Of a DNA stretch of 64,000 bases, positions 25,276 to 32,266 are shown one piece after another. The notes under the pieces were generated by a model. The model was not told the origin of the DNA and made no database searches. It saw only the letters and a program-made list of their open reading frames with translations. The stretch is from Bradyrhizobium sp. (GTDB lineage: Bacteria > Pseudomonadota > Alphaproteobacteria > Rhizobiales > Xanthobacteraceae), in contig NZ_JAUSLT010000087.1 in the NCBI RefSeq assembly GCF_030646015.1, positions 62,001-126,000 of the forward strand, written 5' to 3'. Made by a program: the position numbers and the translations under genes. Numbering within the stretch: position 1 is the first letter of the stretch; every line of letters begins with the position of its first letter.

Positions 25276-25774
25276 ACCGGATCCGATCACGATGGACGCG
25301 GTTTATACCGCGCCCGGCTATCTGTTCCGCCGGATGCAGCAGATCGCGGTGGCGATCTTCGTCGAGGAGTGCAAGGCATACGACCTGACGCCGGTGCAAT
25401 ATGCCTCGCTGGTTTCGATCCGCACCCATCCCGGCATCGATGCCACACGGCTTTCCGCCGTGATCGCGTTCGACCGTTCCACACTCGGCAGCGTGATCGA
25501 GCGGCTGGAAGCCAAGGCCTATATCGAGCGCAAGCCCTCGCCCGGGGACAAGCGGACCAAACTGCTTTATTTGACCAGATCCGGCGCAGCACTACTGCGC
25601 GATATCATACCGTCGGTCGAGCGCGCCCAGGCGCGAATACTGCAGCCGCTGAAACCGGCCGACCGCAAAACACTGATGGCGCTGCTGACGCAGCTGGTCG
25701 ATCTCAACAACGAGGCCTCGCGGGTGCCGCTGCGCGCCGAGGATGCGCTGGAACATCTGGGGAAATCGGGCTGA
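25265..25774 (+). CDS. MarR-family transcriptional regulator
   Basis: The 169-residue product has the winged-helix MarR core: LTPVQYASLVSIRTHPGIDA, LSAVIAFDRSTLGSVIERLEAKAYIERKPSPGDKR-type recognition and wing, and LLYLTRSG. MarR proteins usually repress catabolic genes until an aromatic ligand binds. It overlaps the isomerase gene by 11 bases and is therefore expressed with it. The pair of 17-bp sites at 24569 and 28746 is its likely target, which would make it autoregulated and pathway-wide. Confidence 0.9.
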   Translation: MPSKPDPITMDAVYTAPGYLFRRMQQIAVAIFVEECKAYDLTPVQYASLVSIRTHPGIDATRLSAVIAFDRSTLGSVIERLEAKAYIERKPSPGDKRTKLLYLTRSGAALLRDIIPSVERAQARILQPLKPADRKTLMALLTQLVDLNNEASRVPLRAEDALEHLGKSG

Positions 25775-25789
25775 TGGCGTCGGCCCCCG

Positions 25790-25817
25790 TCATTGCTTCG
25801 CTTCGCTCGCAATGACG
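25790..25817. repeat. Half copy of the CGTCATTGCGAG-type repeat
   Basis: CATTGCTTCGCTTCGCTCGCAATGACG matches one half of the palindrome at 20451-20528. It lies just before another repeat (25841), so two repeat families adjoin here. Confidence 0.55.
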
Positions 25818-25840
25818 ATTGGGCCACGGCACTCCTTACC

Positions 25841-25960
25841 TCTCCCGCTTGCGGGGGAGGTCGACGCGCTCGTAGAGCGCGGCGGGTGGGGGCATGCCGC
25901 GACGGCAGTGGCTTCTGAAGCACCCCCACCCCGGCCCTCCCCCGCAAGCGGGAGAGGGGG
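25841..25960. repeat. Palindromic intergenic repeat element
   Basis: CTCCCGCTTGCGGGGGAGG and CCTCCCCCGCAAGCGGGAG are inverted partners around GGTGGGGGC/GCCCCCACC-like arms. The family is related to 15719. It lies between the convergent marR and CoA-ligase genes. Confidence 0.7.
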
Positions 25961-25977
25961 CGCAGCGGTACACGCGG

Positions 25978-27591
25978 CTACGCCTTCAACAACGCCTGTC
26001 TGTCGATCTTCCCCGTGCCCGTCTTCGGCAACTCGTCGAGGAAGCGCACTTCGCGCGGATATTTGTACGGCAGCAGTTTCGCCTTGACGAAATCCTGCAG
26101 CAGCTTCGTCGTCTCCGCCGCATCGAAGGCGCGGTCGTTCATCACCACCACCGCCTTCAGTGTCATGCGCCGGTCCGGCAGCTCCGCCGCGAACACAGCG
26201 CATTCGCGCACGGCGGGATGCTCGGCGAGGCAGAGCTCGACTTCGAGCGGGTAGACCCATTGTCCGGAGATTTTTATCAAGTCGTCAGCGCGGCCACGGA
26301 AGAAGTGGAAGCCGTCGGCATCCCGCACAAAACGGTCGCCGGTGTAGATCCAGCCACCGTCACGAATGGTCTCGGCGGATTTATCCGGCCGGTTCCAGTA
26401 CAGCGGCGTGTTGGAATCGCCGCGCACCCACAGGATGCCTTCCTCGTTGTCGGCGACGTGGCGGCCGTCCTTGTCCTTCAGCTCGATCTCATAGCCGGGG
26501 ACGCGCAGGCCGGCGGCGCCGAGTTTTTTCTGCTCGGGACGATTACTGAGATAGATGTGCAGCACTTCGGTCGATCCCAGCCCTTCGACGATTTCGAGGC
26601 CGGTCAGCGCCTTCCAGCCGTTGAACACCTCGGCGGACAGCACCTCGGCGGCGGACAGCGCCATCCGCAGCGAGGAGAAATTCGTGGCCGCCGCATTGTC
26701 GGCCTTGGTCAGGGACGTGTAGAGCGTCGGCAGACCGAAGAAGACCGAGGGCCGGAAGCGCTCGATCGCCGCAAAGATCGAGGCCGGCCTGGGCTGGCCC
26801 GGCAGCAGCAGCGTTGTGGCGCCCGCCGCGAACGGGAAGGTGATGGAATTGCCGAAGCCGTAGGCGAAGAAGATCTTTGGCACCGAGAAGCAGATGTCGT
26901 CGGGCGCAAGCTTCAAGACGTTGCGCGCGAAGGCGGCCTCGCTATAGGCCATGTCGTGCTGCAGATGGACGATGCCCTTGGGACGGCCGGTCGAGCCCGA
27001 CGAGTACATCCAGAGTGCCATCTCGTTACGGTCGGTGTCGGCTTCCGCAAGCTCGGTCGGAAACGCCGGCAGCCAGTTCTCGGCGACGATGGTATTCGCC
27101 ACGGCGTGAGCGGGTGCTGCGCCATTGACCACGATCAGCGTGCGCAATGCCGTGTCCTTGCAGGCCTCGGCATCGAAGCGCGAACAGAATTCGGCATCGG
27201 CGACGGCCACGGCGGCGCCGGAATCCGCGAGGTAGAACTGCAGCAGGTCCGGCGGCGTCAGCGTGTTGATCAAGAGCGGCACGAAGCCGGATCGCACCGC
27301 GCCGAAAAACGCCGCCGGATAGGCCGGCGTATCGTCGAGAAACATCAGGATGCGGTCGCCGCGTTGCAGTCCGAGCGACATAAAACCGTGGCCCCAGCGG
27401 CAGGCCTCAGTGCAGAGTTCGGCATAGCTGCGCGTCCCCAGCGGGCCGATCAGCGCAAGGCGGTCGCCGCGGCCTTTTGCGAGATTGTCGAACAGGATGC
27501 GGCTGGCGTTGTAGGTCTGCGGAATCGTAAAACCGATTTCGCGCGCGCCGGGGCTGTCCGACGGTACCTGGTCGGCGATTTCGGGTGTCAT
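25978..27591 (-). CDS. Benzoate-CoA-ligase-family acyl-CoA ligase (salicylate or hydroxybenzoate ligase candidate)
   Basis: The 537-residue ANL enzyme has the P-loop-like WMYSSGSTGRPKGIVH, FFAYGFGNSITFPF as in benzoate-CoA ligases, and GSTEVLHIYLSNRPE. Motif YTGDRFVRDADGFHFFRGRADD and the catalytic Lys in LPKTGTGKIDR complete it. It makes an aryl-CoA from an aromatic acid and ATP. Because the overlapping upstream gene encodes an FAD hydroxylase and the regulon has a gentisate dioxygenase, salicylate or 3-hydroxybenzoate is the likely substrate. The ATGA overlap of 4 bases with the hydroxylase gene shows coupling. Confidence 0.87.
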   Translation of the reverse strand: MTPEIADQVPSDSPGAREIGFTIPQTYNASRILFDNLAKGRGDRLALIGPLGTRSYAELCTEACRWGHGFMSLGLQRGDRILMFLDDTPAYPAAFFGAVRSGFVPLLINTLTPPDLLQFYLADSGAAVAVADAEFCSRFDAEACKDTALRTLIVVNGAAPAHAVANTIVAENWLPAFPTELAEADTDRNEMALWMYSSGSTGRPKGIVHLQHDMAYSEAAFARNVLKLAPDDICFSVPKIFFAYGFGNSITFPFAAGATTLLLPGQPRPASIFAAIERFRPSVFFGLPTLYTSLTKADNAAATNFSSLRMALSAAEVLSAEVFNGWKALTGLEIVEGLGSTEVLHIYLSNRPEQKKLGAAGLRVPGYEIELKDKDGRHVADNEEGILWVRGDSNTPLYWNRPDKSAETIRDGGWIYTGDRFVRDADGFHFFRGRADDLIKISGQWVYPLEVELCLAEHPAVRECAVFAAELPDRRMTLKAVVVMNDRAFDAAETTKLLQDFVKAKLLPYKYPREVRFLDELPKTGTGKIDRQALLKA

Positions 27592-28727
27592 CGGCTGGTC
27601 CCGTGCAGCTTCGACGCCTCGTAGCGCGCCATGAAGGCCGGCGACATCGCGCGCAAACGTGCATCGTCGATCCGGCCGGAGCGGGTGATGTAGCTGTAGG
27701 CAAAATCCATCAGGCCGAGCTGCATATGCTCGGGGAACTTCTCGTACCAGTCGGCGCTGGTTCGCGCCGCCTTCACCAGCTTTTGCACGATCGGCTTGCG
27801 TTCGGCCTGGTAACGTTCGAGCGCCGCGGGAACATCCGTCACCGCTTCCAGCGCCTTGACCAGCGCGATCGCGTCCTCGATCGCAAGCCGCGTGCCGGAC
27901 CCGATCGAGAAATGCGCCGAGTGCAGCGCGTCGCCGATCAGCACCATATTCCCAAATGACCAGCGCTCGTTCCAGATCCACGGGAAATTGCGCCACACCG
28001 ACTTGTTCGACACCAGCCTGTGGCCGTCCAGCGTGGAGGCAAATACCTGTTCGCAGATCACCTGCGACTGCTCGATGGTCTTGTCGGCAAAGCCGTAACG
28101 CAGCCATGTCGCGGAATCGCATTCGACCAGGAACGTGCTCATGTCGGGCGCGTAGCGATAATGGTGCGCATTGAACGCGCCGAGCCCGGTTTGCACAAAG
28201 GTCTGTGACAGCGTCTCGAAGCGTTTTGAGGTTCCGTACCAGGCGAATTTGTTGGTGGAATGCGATACCGATGCGCCGAATTCGGCTTCGAAGCCGCGGC
28301 GCACCAGCGAGTTCAGGCCATCGGCGGCGACGATCAGGTCGTAACCATCAAGCTCATCCACCGACTGGATGACCGTGTCGTAGCGCGGCTCGACGCCGAC
28401 CGCGCGGACGCGCGCCTGCAGGATTTTCAGGAGATCGAGCCGGCCGATCGACGAGAAGCCGACGCCGTCGATCTCGACGCTTTCGCCGCGCAGATTGAGC
28501 GTGATGTTCTTCCAGCTCTCCATCCGTGGCGCGATCGCGTCCACGGTGTCGGGGTCGTCGGCGCGCAGGAATTCGAGCGCCTGCTCGGAGAACACCACGC
28601 CGAAGCCCCAGGTGGCGCCGGCCGGATTTTGCTCGAACAGATCGATCTGCGCCTCGGGGTGACGCTTCTTCCAGAGATAGGCGAAGTAGAGACCTCCGGG
28701 GCCTCCGCCGATCACGGCGACACGCAA
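27588..28727 (-). CDS. FAD-dependent aryl-CoA hydroxylase (salicylyl-CoA 5-hydroxylase-like)
   Basis: The 379-residue flavin monooxygenase has the N-terminal GxGxxG (VAVIGGGPGGLYFAYLWKKR), the ribose-contact DLFEQ and a C-terminal FAD site NMVLIGDALHSAHFSIGSGTRLAIEDA. The WGFGVVFS segment and overall pattern recall the monooxygenase part of salicylyl-CoA 5-hydroxylases and 2-aminobenzoyl-CoA monooxygenases. These are often longer fusions, whereas this protein is one domain. The product would be gentisyl-CoA, to be hydrolysed to gentisate. The start is TTG with GGGAGGA, and the operator at 28746 overlaps the promoter. Confidence 0.8.
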   Translation of the reverse strand: MRVAVIGGGPGGLYFAYLWKKRHPEAQIDLFEQNPAGATWGFGVVFSEQALEFLRADDPDTVDAIAPRMESWKNITLNLRGESVEIDGVGFSSIGRLDLLKILQARVRAVGVEPRYDTVIQSVDELDGYDLIVAADGLNSLVRRGFEAEFGASVSHSTNKFAWYGTSKRFETLSQTFVQTGLGAFNAHHYRYAPDMSTFLVECDSATWLRYGFADKTIEQSQVICEQVFASTLDGHRLVSNKSVWRNFPWIWNERWSFGNMVLIGDALHSAHFSIGSGTRLAIEDAIALVKALEAVTDVPAALERYQAERKPIVQKLVKAARTSADWYEKFPEHMQLGLMDFAYSYITRSGRIDDARLRAMSPAFMARYEASKLHGTSR

Positions 28728-28745
28728 GCTCGATCCTCCCTAATC

Positions 28746-28762
28746 GACAGTATACTTACAAT
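28746..28762. promoter_or_regulatory. Second copy of the candidate MarR operator
   Basis: GACAGTATACTTACAAT matches the site at 24569 in 16 of 17 positions. On the minus strand it contains TATACT, a good -10 hexamer, about 22 bases before the TTG start of the hydroxylase gene. Binding would block RNA polymerase. Confidence 0.6.
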
Positions 28763-28830
28763 CAGGCGGACACACTAACGCTCGCCGGACATCGGCGCTA
28801 CCAGAAATATCGGTCAGGACCGGGCCGGCG

Positions 28831-29040
28831 TCAGGTGCAGCGGCGCACTTTAACGCCGTTCACCACCACGGTTCGGCAAACCACAGCCGGCTTGCGCACG
28901 ACCACCGCGCCGCGGGCGCCGGCGCAGCCGGCCCGGACCACGCCCCTGGCGCAGACCACCGCATTGGCCTCGGTCGATTCGAAGGTCATGGTTCCGGCAA
29001 AGGCCATCACGGCTGCTGCCACAAGCAGAAATGAGCGCAT
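28831..29040 (-). CDS. Small secreted Cys/Val-rich protein, unknown function
   Basis: The 69-residue product starts MRSFLLVAAAVMAFAGTMTF, a signal peptide. The mature part repeats VVCARGVVRAGCAGARGAVVVR-like segments with regular cysteines and valines and ends VKVRRCT. I know no family function. AGGAG lies seven bases upstream of the ATG. It is not part of the hydroxylase operon, since the operator at 28746 lies between them. Confidence 0.6.
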   Translation of the reverse strand: MRSFLLVAAAVMAFAGTMTFESTEANAVVCARGVVRAGCAGARGAVVVRKPAVVCRTVVVNGVKVRRCT

Positions 29041-29078
29041 GTTTTCACTCCTGGTTAAAGCGGGTTGCTCCTTCACTT

Positions 29079-29262
29079 CACCCTCCCCTGGAGGGGGAGG
29101 GTCGGCTCGCATCGCCAGATGCGAGACGGGGTGGGGTGACGGTGTCTCAACTTGGACACTGCCGAACGGGAGAGACCTTCACCTCACCCCGCCGCTCATT
29201 TCATTCGCGTCGACCCAAGAGCGAGCTTCGCTCGTCTCGGCCCCTCCAGGGGAGGGTAAGAA
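29079..29262. repeat. Long palindromic repeat, same family as 23311-23474
   Basis: The arms ACCCTCCCCTGGAGGGGGAG and GACGGGGTGGGGTGA match those at 23311 closely. The far arm carries an extra insert near GAGCGAGCTTCGCTCGTCTC. It lies between two minus-strand genes. Confidence 0.75.
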
Positions 29263-29287
29263 AGGTGCTTGCGATTTTGAAGGCCGC

Positions 29288-29512
29288 CTACTTCTTTTCG
29301 GCGGCGGTCAAAACCTTTTTGCAGGCCGGCGTGATCTTGTCGCTCTCCTTGGCCAGGCAGGCGATGATCCGTCCGCCGCCGGGTGCTACGCCTTTGCAGA
29401 ATTTTTCATAATCGCCCATGCAGGCGCTGCGTTGCTCGGCGGTCATTTCCTGCGCGAGGGCCGCTTGCGAGGCGAACAGCAGGGCGGCGGTCGTCAACAT
29501 CGTGCGTAGCAT
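29288..29512 (-). CDS. Small secreted single Cys-rich-repeat protein
   Basis: The 74-residue product has a signal peptide (to about residue 20). One Cys-rich repeat follows with spacing C-x10-C-x13-C-x11-C, recognisable as SACMGDYEKFCKGVAPGG and IIACLAKESDKITPACKKVL. The same repeat occurs three times in the protein at 30030, and this copy is most like its last repeat (GVAPGGGRI). Such repeats resemble the Cys-rich GLG1-type domain. The bacterial role is unknown to me. Confidence 0.75.
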   Translation of the reverse strand: MLRTMLTTAALLFASQAALAQEMTAEQRSACMGDYEKFCKGVAPGGGRIIACLAKESDKITPACKKVLTAAEKK

Positions 29513-29625
29513 GGGTCGTTTCCTCTCTTGCGTCGGGGATCACAGGTCTTCGTTGGCTTGCTTCCGGGTCGTGGACCCGCTGTATTGCGGCTTTGAAACC
29601 ATCGCCGGTCCATGAAGGAGTATCC

Positions 29626-29982
29626 ATGGGGGACATCAGAAACAGGTGGCTTGCGTTCTATTCCGGACATATGGAGCAGGCCTCCAAGGAAATATTCTCT
29701 CACGTCGAAAAGGTGATCATCGGCACCTTGATTGTTTCGGCGGGAGCGCATGTCTCGAGCGCCGATCCCGCGATCGAGCTGTTCGGCTATTTGTGTCACA
29801 GCCTGGTCGGCCGCGGCGTCGAGCTGTTCGGCGTCATCCTTCTGGTCCTGAATTTCATCGACGGCCTCTACAAGCTGGCAAGGCTGAACTGGCATTTGGC
29901 GTACCAGATCGTCATGACAATTCTCTATGTCGCGCTGTCGGTTCGGTTGATCCAGTTGATCCTCGCATTTCGCACCGAATAG
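29626..29982 (+). CDS. Small membrane protein, unknown function
   Basis: The 118-residue product has a polar N-terminus and likely three hydrophobic segments (KVIIGTLIVSAGA, RGVELFGVILLVLNFIDGLYKL, AYQIVMTILYVALSVRLIQLIL). No enzyme motif is visible. GGAG lies seven bases before the ATG at 29626. It is divergent from the Cys-rich gene. Charged residues between the segments suggest a small inner-membrane protein, perhaps a partner of a secreted protein nearby. Confidence 0.65.
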   Translation: MGDIRNRWLAFYSGHMEQASKEIFSHVEKVIIGTLIVSAGAHVSSADPAIELFGYLCHSLVGRGVELFGVILLVLNFIDGLYKLARLNWHLAYQIVMTILYVALSVRLIQLILAFRTE

Positions 29983-30029
29983 ACTGCCGCCTGCTTGATC
30001 CGGCAGGCCGGAGGCAGCGTCATCTCGGT

Positions 30030-30854
30030 TTACTGCGCTGCGAACTGGGTCAGCACCTCCTTGCACGCCGGCGAAATCGAGCCCGCCTGCGTCGCCAGAC
30101 ATTGCATGATCCGGCCGCCGCCGGGCGCAACGCCGCCGCACAGCGTGCGAACGTCGCCGCTGCATGCCGACCTCAGGACGAACAATTCTTCGCGCGGCCG
30201 CATCGGCCGCAACACGATGACCGCGGGCGCAGCGGCGGGGGCTGCTGCAGCCGTGCCACCGGCGGCAGGCGCTGTGCCGCCGGCTGCGGGTGCTGCACCG
30301 CCGCTGGGCGCGTTGACGGCCTGCGCGCAGGGCGCCGAAACCTTTGCCTTGTTCTTTTCCAGGCATTGCAGTGCCGGCGCGCCTCCGGTCGGCACTCCGG
30401 CGCAGACCTTCTGATAGTCGGAGCGGCAGGCGCTGCGGATCGCGGCAACCTGCGCATCGGTCGGCTTGCTGGCGGTCGTGCTTGCCGCCGCTTTCGGGGC
30501 CGCAGGCGCCGCGGTTGCGGGCTTCGCAGTTGCGGCAGCGGGCGCGGCAGCCGGAGCAGATCCGGCCTTCGGTGCAGCGGCAGGCGCCGTCTCTGCCTTG
30601 GGCGCCGCCGCGGGTTCAACCGCGCGCACCGCGCTCTGGCAGCCGGATGAGAGGCTCGACATGTTTTTCTGCAGGCACTGCAGCGAGGCCTCGCCGCCCG
30701 GCGGCACGCTGGCGCAATGGGTCTGATAGTCGGCGCGGCATGCGGACCGGATGGCGTTGCGCTGGGCGTCGGTGGGAGCTTGCGAATGGGCCGGTGTCGC
30801 CACCATGAATATGGCGGTTACGAGCAGCGCCGCATGTTTTAACGTGTTGATCAT
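30030..30854 (-). CDS. Secreted protein with three Cys-rich repeats and Ala/Pro linkers
   Basis: The 274-residue product has a signal peptide and three copies of the four-Cys repeat (about residues 33-70, 140-177, 228-265). All share the core SAC...DYxxxCxxVxPGG...QCLxxN...Cxx(A/V)V. The linkers between the repeats are Ala/Pro/Lys-rich and very repetitive (AAPKAxxxPAAAPKA). The layout suggests an extended periplasmic or surface protein, function unknown. AAGGA lies upstream of the ATG. It belongs to the same family as the single-repeat protein at 29288. Confidence 0.75.
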   Translation of the reverse strand: MINTLKHAALLVTAIFMVATPAHSQAPTDAQRNAIRSACRADYQTHCASVPPGGEASLQCLQKNMSSLSSGCQSAVRAVEPAAAPKAETAPAAAPKAGSAPAAAPAAATAKPATAAPAAPKAAASTTASKPTDAQVAAIRSACRSDYQKVCAGVPTGGAPALQCLEKNKAKVSAPCAQAVNAPSGGAAPAAGGTAPAAGGTAAAAPAAAPAVIVLRPMRPREELFVLRSACSGDVRTLCGGVAPGGGRIMQCLATQAGSISPACKEVLTQFAAQ

Positions 30855-31057
30855 TTTAGGAAATCCTTATGCGTTGTCGCCAGCCGCCGCTGCAATGGAA
30901 ACGAAATTCGGAATGGGTCGAACGAAGAAATTCGGAGGCCCGCATCATTTTCGGTTTCGGGTTCCACTGCAAGAGTATTGTTGCTATTCATGAGTGTCGA
31001 AAATTTTCCATCGAACCGAATATTTCCAGAACAAAACACAATTGAGGCAGGGGAATA

Positions 31058-32257
31058 ATGCCGACGCATTCGCCAATATGCACCGGTCCGGCAGACAACT
31101 TGCGGCGCGGGGTCACGCACGCCCTTCGCATGACTTTCGTCATATCGGCGTTCGTCGTTTTAAGTGCCTGCGAACAAAATGCTTTTGTGCCGCCGCCGCC
31201 GCCGAAGGTGGAGGTCGGACTGCCGACACAGCGCGCCATCACGCGCTACCTCGAAGCCACCGGCAACACCGCGCCGATCAAGAGCGTCGATCTCGTCGCG
31301 CGGGTGCAGGGTGTGCTGCAATCGATCAATTACAAGGACGGCACCCCGGTGAAAGCCGGCACCACGCTGTTCACGATCGAGCCCGAGACCTACAAGCTGA
31401 AACTGGAGCAGGCGCAGGCCGCCGAGGCCGGTACGCAGGCGTCGGTGAAACAGGCCGAAGCCGACTTCAAGCGCCAGTCGGATCTGGTGCAGCGGCAGGT
31501 GGTGTCGCAGGCGACGATGGATAATTCGACGTCCGCGCGCGACAACGCCCAAGCCAATCTGCAGCAGGCCCAGGTCAACACCAGGATCGCGGCGGTCAAT
31601 TACGGCTATACCAATGTCACGGCGCCGTTCGACGGCGTCGTCAGCGCGCATCTGGTCTCGGTCGGCCAATTGGTCGGCGCATCGTCGCCGACCCAGCTTG
31701 CGACCATTGTGGCGCTCGACCCGCTCTATGTGAACTTCAACGTCAACGAACAGGACGTGCTGAAGATCCGGGCCGAGGCCCGGCGCCGCGGCATGACGCC
31801 GAGCGATCTCGAGCAACTGCCGGTCGAGATCGGGCTGCAGACCGAGAGCGGTTATCCGCACAAGGGCAAGCTCGACTATGCGGCGCCGACGGTCAACCAG
31901 TCGACTGGAACGCTGGCGGTGCGCGGCGTGCTGCCCAATCCGGATCGCGTCCTGCTGCCCGGATATTTCGTTCGCGTCCGCGTTCCCGTCGAGCAACAGG
32001 CAAACGCCTTGCTGGTGCCCGACGTGGCGCTGGGCAGCGATCAGGCCGGCCGCTACGTGCTGGTGGTGAACAGCGACAATATCGTCGAGCAGCGCAAGGT
32101 GGTGGCCGGGCCGCTGGACGGTGACCTGCGCGTGATCGAAAGCGGCCTGAAGCCCGACGACCGTGTCGTGACGGCCGGACTGCTGCGCGCGATCCCCGGC
32201 CAGAAGGTCGATCCGCAGCTGCAGAAGAATCAAGCGCCGCCGGCATCGGCCAAATAG
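31058..32257 (+). CDS. RND efflux periplasmic adaptor (membrane fusion lipoprotein)
   Basis: The 399-residue product has a leader ending in the lipobox LSAC (about residue 38), so it is a lipoprotein. It has a lipoyl/barrel-sandwich domain (GVLQSINYKDGTPVKAGTTLF...TNVTAPFDGVVS) split by an alpha hairpin rich in Gln/Ala, then a beta-barrel region (LVSVGQLVGASSPTQLATIVALDPLYVNFNV). This is the AcrA/MexA order. It bridges the RND pump and an outer-membrane channel. The pump gene follows after 9 bases. No outer-membrane factor or regulator gene is adjacent. Confidence 0.92.
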   Translation: MPTHSPICTGPADNLRRGVTHALRMTFVISAFVVLSACEQNAFVPPPPPKVEVGLPTQRAITRYLEATGNTAPIKSVDLVARVQGVLQSINYKDGTPVKAGTTLFTIEPETYKLKLEQAQAAEAGTQASVKQAEADFKRQSDLVQRQVVSQATMDNSTSARDNAQANLQQAQVNTRIAAVNYGYTNVTAPFDGVVSAHLVSVGQLVGASSPTQLATIVALDPLYVNFNVNEQDVLKIRAEARRRGMTPSDLEQLPVEIGLQTESGYPHKGKLDYAAPTVNQSTGTLAVRGVLPNPDRVLLPGYFVRVRVPVEQQANALLVPDVALGSDQAGRYVLVVNSDNIVEQRKVVAGPLDGDLRVIESGLKPDDRVVTAGLLRAIPGQKVDPQLQKNQAPPASAK

Positions 32258-32266
32258 GACCGGTCC

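Noticed and set aside
25894..27624. Open frame of 576 codons on the plus strand across the CoA-ligase gene
   Set aside because: It is the mirror of a well-supported ANL ligase on the other strand. The protein is Arg/Gly/His-rich low complexity without motifs or ribosome site.
29646..30650. 334-codon plus-strand frame overlapping the small membrane protein and the Cys-rich gene
   Set aside because: The frame is Arg/Gly/Ser low complexity and overlaps two better-supported genes in other frames.
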